The position numbers and the translations under genes were made by a program. Under the pieces are notes generated by a model. It saw nothing but the letters and a program-made list of their open reading frames with translations, was not told the DNA's origin and made no database searches. 64,000 nt of DNA from Gordius sp. MW1 (taxonomy: Eukaryota > Nematomorpha > Gordioida > Gordea > Gordiidae), in assembly GCA_964036665.1 (NCBI GenBank), contig OZ038526.1, forward strand, positions 12,338,001-12,402,000. Direction: 5' to 3'. Within the stretch, counting starts at the first letter, position 1. Every line of letters starts with the position of its first letter. Shown piece by piece: positions 38,488-51,500 of the stretch.

Positions 38488-39429
38488 GGTATTTTTTGAT
38501 ATTTATACTACCTAGTTTTTTATTTATTTCATTATCTTCACAAAATATGTATTTATATCTAAGATTCAACTAATTTATATTTATTAACCTAGTGGCTTCC
38601 CCAGAATATCTTAGGCCCCAAAAAGGAGGATTAAGCTTGTATTACTCCTCATACCTATATATGACAAGTCAAAAGAGGCCCAACAAATCTTATTACAAAT
38701 GTTTTACTGCCTCTTGCCCTTCAGCTTCAGAGTCTATGGCATATTATTAATTTATTATAAATTTGTTTAGTGTTTCTTATTTCTTGAAATTTAGTTTGGT
38801 AAAAAATAAAATTTTTCACATTCTTAAAAAGTTATTGATAGTTACCAGATTTTCACAACCAGCTATAACATTTTCTAATTAGATCTTTTTAAAACAAGAA
38901 CAAGATTTTAAAGCATTTTTTTAGGCTCTTTTGTAAGCATTAAATGTAAAAATTGGGGTAAGAGTTTCATCCATCAATCATCTTATATATCAATATAACA
39001 GTACATCAATAAGTAAACATTAGTTGAGGTGGATAAAAATAAAATAGATATAGTTAGTGATTCAGGTATAAATAAATTTGCTTTAAAGTAATAGCAAAAA
39101 CTAAATACAAAAGCTTATCTCATCACATGCACATTGATACTAATCATATTTAGTAATGATCCCTTTACAATCTTTAAGGATCTAATTAAGTTATATAGCA
39201 TCATAAATTGTATGTATGATTTCTATTTAATCTAATGGCTAAAGAGATTGCCCTCTTAAAATTTAATATGTTTTCTATTAAAGTACAAAAAAAACTTTAG
39301 CAAATCTCTTATATGTTTAAGCTGAGATTATCCTCTCAAATATCAATTATCATTCTAAATATTCCATTAATCAACTTGTAAACAAGAATCTAAAGGCATG
39401 AGATAGCACTCGGATGATATCCTTTATAT

Positions 39430-39910
39430 AATAAATTTATTATATATTGCTTAATTATACACCACCCTATACCAAACTACGTATATTAGTTATATAATTT
39501 AGTATTTAATATATTGAGTATGTGTAAATTGCTTTTATATTACTACATATATTTTATTATATACACTTAATTATATACGACCCTTTACCAGACTAACTTG
39601 TATTTATTAATTATATAATCTAGTATTGAATATATTAAGTATGTATAAATTGCTTTTATATAATTACATATATTTATTATATTAACTATATACTACCTTA
39701 TAACAAACTAATTTGAATTTTCTAATTATATAATTTAGTAATTAATATATTAAGTATGTATGAATTGCTTTTAAATAGTTACATATATTTTATTATATAC
39801 ACTTAATTATATACCACCCTATACCAAATAATTTGTATTTATTAATTATATAATTTAGTGTATAATATATTATATTAAATATGTAGTAATTGCTTATATA
39901 TAATTCTATA
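39430..39910. repeat. Tandem repeat, four copies of ~117 bp
   Basis: Copies begin near 39450, 39567, 39683 and 39800, each with TTAATTATATACCACCCTAT, then ACCAAACTAATTTG, a TTTAGTATTTAATATATT stretch and AAGTATGTATAAATTGCTTT. They are AT-rich, non-coding and lie inside the Mutator-like element. Confidence 0.75.
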
Positions 39911-40249
39911 TATACTATTATATACAATTATTTGTTTAAACATATGTTCATATATTTTTCGCTAATTTTAATTTTAGATTTAATGTCTAATTTGTTAGGC
40001 TGTCAGTATTATGAACTGTCGTTATTTTGAACATGATTCGCTCATAACGTTACAAATCTCGTTTCAAAATATTGGAAAAAAGGGTACACATTTTGTGCGT
40101 TGATGAGCAGTCTATCTAGTCTATGGGGTTATCTATTCACAAACGCAACACATTAGGTCGTTAAATAAAGTAATTTAATATCTTTATTAAATGGTATAAA
40201 ATTAAATACACGACTAAAAAAATATAAAAACGCACTATAACTAAACGGA

Positions 40250-41119
40250 TGGCATTGATCCGTGTATGGAAATCGTGTTGGATTGATTACCATTGTGATC
40301 TTTTGCCTAAAAAGTACTCTTTCAAATCTAAAGAGACGCTTGAGATCGCTTTTCCAATTTGTTTCAGGAGAGCTAGAGCTTTAACGCCTAAATTTCCAAT
40401 TGTGGTTGCCACTACGGGAATGAATATTGTGTCCGTGAGGGAAGAATATTTTACTGTCTTCCTATTCTCTGCACTGACTATAAGGTGGGGAGAGGAGTTG
40501 GGGCAAATATGTCGACCGTGGTGAAGTCCCAAGTGAGATTCAGCCCACGGGGCCATGGGATGAGTGTGACCCCGTCTGGTCTTTTCCCATCTTTGGTGCT
40601 AAGGCCGACGGGCTCCAAGGTGTTTGGGTAGCCAGCCTTCCTAAGTACTGGCCGATAATTTTGTTGATCGCCTCGTGCCTGGGGCTGCGGCCTTTGCTGT
40701 ATTTGCAATGGAGGGGATGATGACCATTGGGTTGGACCGGCTGTTTGCAGAGATCGCATACGAAAGGGGATACTATGTCGCATCCGAGACGGAGGCCTAT
40801 GGCTATGCGTAACTCCTCCCCAGACATATTAAGTCCCAAATTCCTACTCGGGATAGCTTCGAGCCATTCGTAACCGCTCTTGGAAGAGGCCAAATAGAAA
40901 AGGAGTTTTCCCTGAGATAGTTCGTTCGAAGAAAGAAAAGCTACGGAAGGTGCTATTAGGAGAAGATCCCATTCCTTTTGGGTCACACCGAGTGGTCGTT
41001 GGGCTGACTCGAGCTTGTCCGCGTCCTACCTTTGGAGAGCCTCCTGGAGGTGCGGGTCTTGGAGGGATGTCATGGCAGAGATAAGGGGGTCGGTACTCAT
41101 GCGCCAAGATATAAAACAC
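40250..41119 (-). mobile_element. LINE-type polyprotein remnant, C-terminal region
   Basis: On the minus strand, overlapping frames encode parts of one conserved C-terminal module. First comes LGLNMSGEELRIAIGLRLGC, then a zinc-binding-like C-x2-C...H-x4-C (CDLCKQPVQPNGHHPLHC). Next is GRSPRHEAINKIIG, then KRPDGVTLIPW followed by LTWDFTTVD, then IFIPVVATT and GVKALALLKQIG. Such modules lie downstream of reverse transcriptase in non-LTR elements of several invertebrates (recalled, not searched). The acidic KRPDG...WD pattern recalls PD-(D/E)XK nucleases, by inference. It is broken by several frameshifts. GC content is well above the surroundings. The reverse transcriptase part is absent. Confidence 0.65.
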
Positions 41120-41568
41120 GCTAATGCTATCTGTTGCGAAGATCGATTACCAATTCCCCCACTCTTAGAAGGGAGGGATGCCTGGAGTCATTGGACTGGA
41201 GTAAACTTTATATATAATTGTATGTTATAATTTATCTCAGCACGATGTTGATTTTGTATGAATCGAAAAACTTCATGATGCTGCAACATTGGGCTCAAAA
41301 TGTTTTTATTAATGTGTTTTATATGTTTTTCTTCAATTACAATTTAATACTTTAAATACGCTTTTCGCAATAAAATTATATTGTTCAAAAGAAAGATTAA
41401 TTGATGCTATTATCTTAGAAATTGCTATATAAACTCATAAGGATATACCACGTGTGCACCCACATATGCAATCTTCCTTCCCCTTCCTCTCCCCCCTCTC
41501 TGCTATTATTGCTAAGCATTATTTATTAGAACATGTATATCGTGTTAATTTTGGGATTCTTGTAATTC
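41120..41568. other. No gene recognised
   Basis: AT-rich spacer between the LINE remnant and a small minus-strand ORF. No motif was recognised. Confidence 0.4.
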
Positions 41569-41823
41569 CTAATGAGTAGATTTGCCGCGATGCTCGCATA
41601 ATCTTTTGTAGTGAGCGAATTCCCCTGAACAGATGTATTGCTCAGTTTTAAATTTAAATGCTTGATGTTTTTTAGCTGTTTTAAAATATTTTTTAAACAC
41701 AAAATTTATTTTATACAATTTACCCTTCTCAGGAACAAATTTTAACCGAATAGGAGTCAAAAGTACTTTAATGTGCTTAATCTTATAGAATTGATTAATG
41801 GTTACCCATTTTTGCATAATCAC
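41569..41823 (-). CDS. Small basic ORF, hypothetical (84 aa)
   Basis: ATG at 41823, stop at 41569. The product is rich in Lys, Phe and Tyr, with RLKFVPEKGKLYKINFVF in the middle and CSGEFAHYKRLCEHRGK near the end, which contains two Cys and two His. I recognise no family and see no signal peptide, membrane span or splice evidence. It could be a chance ORF, a decayed transposon piece or an exon of a small gene. Nearby DNA is unremarkable AT-rich sequence. Confidence 0.25.
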   Translation of the reverse strand: MIMQKWVTINQFYKIKHIKVLLTPIRLKFVPEKGKLYKINFVFKKYFKTAKKHQAFKFKTEQYICSGEFAHYKRLCEHRGKSTH

Positions 41824-43555
41824 AACAGCTTATAATTAAAAAATTTTGTTTACATATGCTTACTCTATTTCATAAAAAAAACACTAATTAAGGGGCAGGA
41901 TTCCTATTTTAAATACAAGGTCCTGGCTAAGCCATACAAAACAGTTTTGTTCTTCACCCTTTTTAACCCGATATATTTATATAATATATATATATTTATA
42001 ATATATATATAACAGTGAACTATTTACACTATGACATTACATTTCCCATTTAACTAATTAATAAAATTATAGTTGAAATTTCAATAGATAGTCACTTCAA
42101 CCCTCACTAAACTATGAATGTCACCTTCTGTGGCGCGGCGCTTTTAGAGTTCTAACCTCGGTGAGGGTGCCGAGAAAAATTTTCGATTGAGTGAGGAGGG
42201 GTAAACTGCGGCTAAAATATTTTTCGGTACCTGAATGTCCAACTAAATGGGCAATTATTTTTTATCCGTTCTCTTCTCTTACACCTATAAAGACACCAAA
42301 TTCGCTTAAACTCGCCTCTTTTTAATCATAATCAATATCACCAGCTTAAGTCTTCCCACTTTCGTTTACCTTCGACTCAAGGCTAGATCAAATTAAAAAA
42401 ATATATCCTTAAAATTTTTTATTTTATATGAATTCCCAAAGAATATTTTAAGCAGAAAATCACCATTGAAATTGTAAAATACAATACAATTTCAATTATT
42501 GGCTCTAAGCCTACTCATTAATCTAATATATATTTCAATCATATACAATCATTGAAAATAAGCCTCTAATAGCTTTAAAAATTAAATTGTAAAATAACAG
42601 CAATATGTAGAAAAACGACTATAATAAGGCCACTTAACATTATTTACTATATATTAAGTTTACGAAAATTATTTGTAAAAGGATAAAATGAAATTGGTGT
42701 AAAAATTTAGCAATTAATAAACCTAATAACAACTAACAATTTTGTAACTAAAGGGTGTTGCATCACCCATTAAGAATATCTTGCTACAGCCATAACTAAT
42801 CAGCTTTAAATTTAGGAATTTCCACTCTAATTCATACCCTAAGTTTGAGTGCTTATGATTGAATTTTTGGTTGCAATTATATCAAGAACATCGTGGCAGC
42901 ATTTTAAAATCTCTTTTATACTTAGACCTTTGAAAAGCGAAATTACATATTATAGTTAATAAAATTTCGATTATTTATGTAAAATTTTGGAATAGAATGT
43001 GAATTGAAATATACAGATGGAATTTATGTATTATTAATTGTAAAACAAGTCCCTAAAAAGTTACATATCGCCCTTTATTGGCTTTGCAATTTGTTTTCAT
43101 GAATCTTGTCCATTAAAGCCCGTGCTGGTCCTATGAAAATTTAAGCCATATTTGGACAAAAATCAAAAATAGGGCTGGGGTGGGCAACCCAAGGCCCCAT
43201 GGCCCTAAGCAAAATCTAGCCAACAAACTATATAAAATATATCCAAAATCTACACAACTCTATTTTTAACGTGTTCCAACAGCGTTCCCTGTATATAATT
43301 ATTAATTGTACTCAAATTGAAAAGTTTAATTCTCATATTTCTATTTAAAAACACACATATCAATTAGCTATTATAACTTTATAAAAATTAAAAAAAAACT
43401 TTTCAAAAGGCTGATATAACTCCTTAAAATGAACGTTTACAATTTTAAAGGTAGATTATTACAAAAAATAGATTAAATTTAGCAGGTAAATTGGATTCGT
43501 TATCATTTTGTCATATTAATGCCTGATTTAGATTATCTAATAATATATTTTTGAT
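41824..43555. other. No gene recognised
   Basis: AT-rich. A GGGCTGGGGTGGGCAACCC stretch near 43173 resembles a hAT terminus, but no inverse partner was found. Confidence 0.4.
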
Positions 43556-43815
43556 AGGGAAGAAGAAAATAAAAATTATTTATCATGAAAAAGGTTTAAC
43601 AAATTATTTATTACTTACATTCATTCCCTATAAAAATCCCAGAAAACAAATGTGATTTTATTTAAACGATAAATTTAAATATTGTGAGTAATAAACAGGA
43701 AGAAGGTGAAAAATATTTATCATTAAAGGTTTAATCAATTCTTTATTTACTTACAATAACTGCCGATAATAATTCCGAAGAACAAAGGTGATTTATTCAT
43801 GCGATAAATAAAATA
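43556..43815. repeat. Two-copy direct repeat, ~140-bp unit
   Basis: Copy 1 (from about 43558) and copy 2 (from about 43699) share GGAAGAAG, TATTTATCAT, AAAGGTTTAA, TTTATTACTTACA, a GAAAACAAATGTGATTT-like stretch and CGATAAAT in the same order. Diverged tandem duplication, non-coding. Confidence 0.65.
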
Positions 43816-44002
43816 CCGTGGAATGCCTTATAAAAAACGCGAAAAAAATAAGTTAAAATACAACTAAATTATTTTCTGGGAATTCGGGGTGTAAAAAGTT
43901 CGTGTGTTCTTTGTGCGAGAGAGAAAAATAATAATCCGCGCTTGCTAACACCATCAGCGCTAGCAAGCAGCATGCAGCGATTATATCAACAGAGTTAGAG
44001 AA

Positions 44003-44018
44003 GGGGGGGGGGGGGGGG
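44003..44018. repeat. 16-base G homopolymer
   Basis: Sixteen consecutive G at the left border of a GC-richer block. It is one of many long G tracts in this AT-rich window. Confidence 0.85.
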
Positions 44019-44039
44019 AGAGTGGGAATGAATTCAACC

Positions 44040-45000
44040 ACATTACCTCCTCATAACTCCCCCCAGCTGAGTATTGACATTACTCAGCACGACATTCGGA
44101 CCTGAGTCTTTTGCAGAAATCAAACGTTTTTCTTATGGAGCGTATGGAATTATTTAACGTCTCCTCGGAAGACGTACGCACTTATCTTGATTTAACGGGA
44201 TATGTCTTCCACGATTGTTTTCTTTGTGTTCGTAATCTACTCAGTGACGTTTGATTTCATCACCGTACTCCCCCCTGACGCTTTCCAAGGGGGTAGGGGT
44301 TTTTGTAACACAACATGACATCGACGGCTAACAATTGACCATGTATATCTGAGCGTCGTTGGGTTTAGGATACTTTACCCAAAGTAGAAACATCTTCGCC
44401 ACCTCAGACGCGCAGGCTGCTCCCCAAAGATAGCTACTAGCCCCACGACCTCACAGGTACAGATATTTCCGTTAGATTATCAGTGACTTCGCTATACCAC
44501 ATAAAAACATCGGCGCCGACAGAGGCACCTGCGATTTCACTTTAAAAATGTGTCACCAGGAGTATCTTGCATGCAACCGCCTACCTTAATCACCTGGGAG
44601 TTATTAACTCCACGATAGATAATCCTGGACCTGACTACGATGCTATTGCCTATCACCAAACCATATGCGACGTTCCGGTAACCAACCAAATATTTAAAAC
44701 AAACCATGCATCCAAGAAATTCGAGCTCATCAAACCTAATTTGAGGTGATACGGCATATAGCCGAAAACAGGTCATTACGGTCATTAAGCCTCCGAAATT
44801 AAACTAACACCTGGGTTCACGTGCGCATATGCAATACTAAACTTCATACCCATATCATCGTCGTACATGCACTTCTCTGTACCGGAATAATTCCTTCGAG
44901 CTTGTCCCTAAGGTCCATATATACCGGCATTACCCTTCAACGCATATTGACCACTCTGCCCTGTACAGGCAACCTTCATGCATAAGGTTGTGCCGGTTTT
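44040..45000 (-). mobile_element. GC-richer coding-like remnant, family unknown (possible old virus-like or retroelement copy)
   Basis: Base composition changes sharply from the AT-rich surroundings. The minus strand gives several coding-looking stretches, the longest at about 44540-44785, without introns or a recognisable domain. It is broken at several places. It could be a fossil of a virus-like element or of another transposon class; no family is named because no diagnostic motif was found. Confidence 0.3.
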
Positions 45001-45110
45001 AATATTCAAATTGCTCCTATTAATTTATATTTAAATCTTAAAATTGAATTGCAAAAAAATATGCACAACTAAATTTACTATATTAAGGTTATGATGATCA
45101 ATTAAAAAAT

Positions 45111-45300
45111 ATTAAAGCCGAGATCTCGCCAATAAAATCTCGTATTGTCTCGTCACGAGGTGGAAATTCTCGTCTCGATCTCGACCCAATTTTTCAAAGT
45201 TTCGTTTCGTCTCGTCACGAGGTAAAAAGTCTCGTCTCTATCTCGACCCAATTTTTCAAAGTTTCGTTTCGTCTCGTCGATCAAGATTTTTCTCGGATAT
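45111..45300. repeat. TCTCGTCTCG-rich sub-terminal repeat block
   Basis: Two tandem copies of a ~60-bp motif (CTCGTCACGAGGT, TCTCGTCTC, TCGACCCAATTTTTCAAAG). The same words recur at 63592-63735. Such arrays are typical of hAT-type non-autonomous ends. No terminus was defined here. Confidence 0.55.
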
Positions 45301-45599
45301 TTTCAGCTGAGTGATGGTTTAGATGAGAATGGATTTGTGAGTGAGTGAGGAATAAAATTTAACTTTTAAACTTTAAAGTGCCTGAGCTTAATAAAAATAC
45401 ATCCCAGAGAGGTTAATAAATAGCAGAAATTTTTAAAGGGCTAGATGTTTTGTATTTTTTAACAAATTTCTTATTTTTTCCATAAATCAGATGTTTGTGT
45501 TCCAGTAATCATCCATCCTAAACATGTGAACTTTCGATTATTTACGTTTACCTGCACAAATAAATGTAGCTTTTTAAAAAAGTAGAGCATCCTCATATC
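45301..45599. other. Upstream region of the three-exon gene
   Basis: AT-rich. It should hold the 5' UTR and promoter, but no TATA or initiator element stands out. An in-frame TAG lies about 30 bases before the ATG. Confidence 0.4.
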
Positions 45600-48500
45600 A
45601 TGGCTACTGCGTGTGCTAATTCCACTATAATTAATTCAAATAATAATGAATATAATTTATACTATGCTAATTGTAGGCGCTTAAATCTACAATCGGGAAT
45701 GGTACAAAATTTAAAAAATAAATTTATGGCTATAATTGAATCGGAAAAGACATCTCAAATTTCGGAAGAAAAAAATATTCGGAAGTACAAAAGTCTGGAA
45801 AATATAGAAAATAATTGTATTTCAACAATTCTTTCTCATCATAAAAGTTTAGAAAGTATAAATGATTCAATAAATAATGATGCAGACTTAATTGTTGTGG
45901 AACCTAATAAAAATTCGGAGGATAATCATTTTGATTTTGCAACCATTCAAAGTAAATTTGGTAAACCCACTGAGAATGTAAGAAAAAGGCACACGACTAA
46001 AATTAATCCTTATAGTTATCAACAAAGCCCTTTACATTTAAATGAGAAAGGTGGTGATATTAGGTTAGGAAAGAATTACGATGACAAAGAATCAAAAGTT
46101 CAACAGATTAAAAATATGTTTTCTAAAAAGTTAAAACATGTAGATATGACAAATTATGATACTAATAAGAAAACAAATATAATAATTGATCAATTAGAAT
46201 CTCATTACACAATGGACAGAAAACAGTATATAAATAGCCAAATAAATGTTGTAGAAAATACTGCAAGCCTAGGAGCTAAATCATTTGTAAAATCATCCTC
46301 TGGCATATACTTTTATTATAATAAACAAGATGCACAATTCCTTGAAACTGGTGAAGAGGCACCTGCAGATGAAGTTCTGGTATGTAATGATAGTTATAAT
46401 CATTTATCAAAAATATTAAATAATAAAATATCTATCAATTCTCAAAAGCCAAGAGTTATAGGCATAGCATCAGCTGAAGTTCAAAAAATTAAGATACCTG
46501 AAAGTTTACATAACAAATGTCCTATTCAAAATAGTAGTAGAAAAACTATTTCTAATGATTCATTCCCAAAAAATAAGATGTACAATGATCCTGATGGCTA
46601 TTGGAGAGTTACTAGAGATTTGGTCCATAAAATTCGTGCCAAAGGAAGATCATATAGATTTGAGAATGGTAAAAAACAAGAATTGCCTACTACAATATTT
46701 CTTCCTATGTTTAAAACAAACTTAAGAAAAGAAAGCAAGAATTCTAATGATATAGTGACCAATGTAATGGGGAATGATAAAAACAAATGTTTCTTTTATC
46801 CTAATTTTAATACAAATCATGACAATATATCTAAATTTACCAAGCCAATTAATGCGAATAAGAAAACTGCATACTCTATAGTTACCCCTCTATATAAAGA
46901 AACTTATAGCATTATAAATGGGCCAAAAACTCTTCAAACTTTATCAAAACCCTGTAGAAATCATATTGATACAACAGACACCAAACGTATCAAAACTCAC
47001 TTTAATGATGATATTAACTTAAATCATGAATTTGCTAATGAAGTTGATAATAGTGTTGAATGTGAATTAAATGATTATAATGAAGATTTAACTGAAGAAT
47101 ACTATAATAATTTATCTAAGCAAATTGAAGTATTTGGGGCTTATATTAAACTTGAAAAAAATTGTTTTCTACAGTCTGACCGAAAAAAATCTGTAAGTTA
47201 CATGATTATGCATGTCTTATCTTTTTGTTACCCCATATTTATAGATATTAATTCTCTGACTTTACATTTTAAATAAATATCATTATTTTTTATTGTTTTA
47301 GCAAGTTTAATATAACTATATAAAATTTGCTTTAAATTTTTAATTTGTCATCATTTTATTAAGTTTAAATATTTAAATAGCTAATTTAAAAGAGCAAAGA
47401 ATAATGTTGATTCATTTCACCAACTCATAACATAACTACATTTTTTAGGCATGCATTCAAAACATATTTGGGTAATTACACAACTAATTAGCCTTATTGC
47501 CTCTAGTAGGATTGTATAAAACACGTTATAAAATTTTATTTTTATAACATTTTTTTTATATTTAAATTATAATTTTTTACAATTTAATTTATTCTAATAT
47601 ACTTGGAAATTTATATAATTGTTAATTAAGCAGTTTACTAAAATTTATGTTATTAAAATTTTATCCTCAGTCTCAATTTAAATGCAGATGTTTAATTATA
47701 TAGAATTATTTTAAACAAATAACGCTTTTATATAGTTTGTACATTTATCAATGCAGATGTTTTTTATTATAATACATACAATAGCTAGGAAAGCTGCATC
47801 ATCGGCTCAAGCCCGACTCTAACTGATGTTTATAATTTGTTCGAGCTTGACCCGAACCCAAAATCTATTATATATATCTGGCTCGGCCTTAGCGTGGCTC
47901 GACATTTTTTTAAATTGCAATATTTAGGCAATTTAGACATTTAATATTTATTTTATTATTTGTAAATTATATGTGATCTAAAACAAGGGTAATATAATAA
48001 TTGTTAATCAATTATAAATTTAATTTATCTTGTTTTATTAATCAACTTAAGTCGTCAGTATATTCCTTTTTTGTCATAATGGTTTTATTTTATCCATATT
48101 TTTACACTTTTTTATACACGTTTTTACATATCATTATAAAAACAAAGGCTAAAATATATTGGTTATATAAGCCTACATAGATAGAGTCATGGATAAAAAT
48201 TGTAATTGTATTTTAAAATTTACATAGTAATTTTATGTTTAAAACATTCTTTGAGGTCGTATGTGTCTTTAATAATAAATTTTGATATTTGTTTAACAAA
48301 ATGGCTAACCCCAGATTTACCAAGGGTCTTGGCTCTCACTGGGACGAATATGAATTCGTTGAGGTATCTATATCTTTGGTCGAGGGAGTTGTGTCTAGTT
48401 TAACATTTTAAAATAAATTTAAGTTTTTTGATTTGTTTATTCTTGTTTTTTAATGTTAATTGTATACCTAAAAAAATTGGTATTTAAAAAATGATATTAT

Positions 48501-51500
48501 TCCGTTAATGAACGAAAATGATTATAGGACCACATGCTGGTTGTATGGATAGTCCTACACCTGGTACATAATTCTATTTCTTAAGATAATTAGGTGAATT
48601 AGAAAAAATCAATTTTATGCCCTGGGCCGGTTGGGTCGAGTTGATTAAATTTTTTTATTAGAGCTCCCAAGCCACGTGAAAAGCTATAATAGCTAATAAC
48701 TTTTAACATTATTTAAAAATAAGCATTTGCAGTGGAACGGAATTTTTTTCACTTTTGTTATATAGGAATATAGGCGTTATCCTTGAAACAAAAGACCCGC
48801 GGTTTATACCCCGCTCACAGCTGTTTTTCTCATTATGAAAGAAAGATAAAAATTAAAAAATCGTCACCCCTCTTTAAACTCTTTAGAAGCTGATCTCTAA
48901 GCGCAGCCATAGGGATGAAGTTTGTTATAAACATTTTAGTTTTAGCTTTGTAATCTAGGACAAAAATTTAGCGAGTTTACCTATATGTTCACACGTATAA
49001 AACTTTTAAAGCCTATGTAAATTTATAAAAATTGTTAACTTTTTGATAAAAACACTAATAAATAAAGCCCGCGAATGTGGTAGGTAAACATTTTTGCTAA
49101 AAGTGAGCGTTAGAACCCGTACAATTTTGATCCATATATTAACAACGCCCGCTTATAATCTAATATATTTTAGCAAAGGCATATATCTTTTAAAAAATAT
49201 ATAATTCAAAGCTACAAAAAGTTTTTCTCAGCAATGATGCATCGCCAAAATTAGACTGAATTTTCTGCGCTCACGGACAATTTGATTACGATGATTATTC
49301 AAACCCGAACTATAAGTTTTGATATACAAAATAGGGGCTAGTCTAAAATTCTGATCAAAGTTTGGGATTTGGACAAAAGGCCATTATTTATATTTTTTGA
49401 CATTAAATGCAAAATTCAATTATTGTCGATGTGGTTTGAATTACAGAATATACATAGTTTATTAAAACACTTTCACCTTTCGTACTTTTTTGGGAAATGG
49501 CTTTTTTAATTTTAGACTTTAATAATTAAGAATAAAGAATATTAGTTAGGGTATCGAGTATTTCATTTTATTCTATTAACATCGCAACAATAACTTGCTT
49601 GATCTGCACGTATATGGGTTAGGCAAACACGCATAGGAAATATGGGTAATTCAAATCAAATACCTTTTATTCACAATGCAAGTGGCCGACAATTTGACTT
49701 AGCGAGGCAATTTAATACTTTACAATTTATTTCTTTGCGAGCTACCAGCGAAAACTGACACATGAAATATTGATTTTAGTGGCTGGATTGTAAGGTTCGA
49801 AAGATTATAACAATTTAAATTGAAATTAATTTGACTTATTTGAATTTACAGGGTTTGCGAACTCCATGTTTGAAATTAAAACACTAAATCTAACTTTTTG
49901 TTTAAATATCTAGGTAAAGTATTTAGATGAAATAAAAGATGCAGTCGCTAGTCATACATATCAACAAAGATAAATCCTCCATTGCGTAATCTATATGCTC
50001 ATTTTGACTATTATAATTTAAAGCCAAGAAAATATGAAACATAGCAATTTAGATAAAACTTAAAATAGTTAGTTTAAAGAATTAACAATTATAATTATTT
50101 AAAATATTTTCTTTCCGTATAAAAACAATTGTCATATACCTAATTTATTATTATCGTGGATAGTAAAAGTTTATTTTCTATTTTATCATTTAAGCAAATA
50201 TATGAAATAAAATACAACTAAATGATAATATTTTTCCAATTAGTTGGTTTATTCTAGAATCTATTTGCCTAAAATTACACATTTTAAATTTGATTTGTAT
50301 AAGCCCCGGTCGAGGCCATTTTTTTGGGGGGGGGGGACCGACTAAACCCCTGTCCGATATCTTTGGTAAATATAAACTGGTTATTTTTTAAACTTTTATA
50401 TTAAAAATAAAAGCCTTCCTAGGCCTCCCCCTTTTCACTCTGAATATTTTAGGGTATTTATATAATTATAATTATCTTATTTGACCTGCTTTACCTCGCC
50501 AATGAATTTAAACCTATTTTTTAAACTAAAATTGAATGGTCAACAATTAAATAGTGATATTTAATAATTTCACTATTGTTTTGGGCTTGATGAACAAAGT
50601 CGTCATCATCATATATACTTATCAAATATTTGGTCCCCAGTCGTGGGGGACCAATGTTACACGATCCAAATTCTTGTAATGTATAAGCGATCTGACATTC
50701 CATTTTCTTATTCGATCCAAAAAATAACGAAGCGCCGATTTGTGTTTTTCGCATTCGGAAAAACACAAATCGTAAGAAAAAAACAAAATTTCTTACTCAC
50801 GTTTTCATATTGTGATTTCGGTCTCGCAAGGGCAGGTTTTGTAGGGTTAGGTCTTTATAGGTTCAAGATACCTAATTACTTTCTTTGGATCGAATAAGAA
50901 AATGGAATGTCAGATCGCTTATACAGTACAAGAATTTGGATCGTGTAACATTGGCCGTCGTGGGGTGGGTTCGTCTTTATGAGTTTGTTCCACCTTGATC
51001 GGGTAAGTGCCCCATGTCTTGATTAATCTACTTATCTTTCATAATAACTTCCTCCCTCCACTTACCCACCCTTTCGATGTGATGTGACACGGGGGGGGGA
51101 GGTCCTCTTTCTCTCTTCCCCACCCCCATGTCCACCACTTTTCGATTTACATCATTCATCTCACTCACTTCTTAGTATATGCCTGCCCATACCACCTTAG
51201 ACGATTTTCGTCGTTCAACAAGTCTGCCTGCCACAGGTTGAATGCCCATTTTTGCCATGAATCTATTTCCAGTTATATATATTTTTTGGTAATCATTCAA
51301 AAGATCGTCATATCAATGGTAGGTAGGGTCAATTTTATTAAAGTTATGCAATTCGATAATGTACCGATTGACATTTAATATTACAAAATAAAATTAGTGG
51401 CTTCTATATCTATCTGTCTATATAACCGTTTGACACTATAAAAATTTCTTACAAAAATTGACTCTCCTCCTTCTAGATTAATCGTCCTTTAAATTAATTT

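Larger units (their letters stand above)
37905..40039. mobile_element. Mutator-like element (2.1 kb) with 10-bp flanking direct repeat
   Basis: The termini are inverted repeats of about 45 bp, 40 of 45 identical: TGTTCAAAGTAACGAC from 37909, then GTTCATAATACTGACA, and the inverse at 39995-40033. Both borders carry the same 10 bp GCTCATAACG (37895-37904 and 40040-40049). Duplications of 9-10 bp with long inverted repeats suggest the Mutator superfamily. No transposase was seen. The interior has exon-like gene fragments (38142-38487) and a four-copy tandem repeat (39430-39910). Confidence 0.7.

Noticed and set aside
43173-43200. hAT terminus GGGCTGGGGTGGGCAACCC
   Set aside because: No inverse partner or duplication within several kilobases.
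47790-48665. A complete hAT-like element
   Set aside because: GC-rich sub-terminal words occur at both ends, but no paired termini could be defined.
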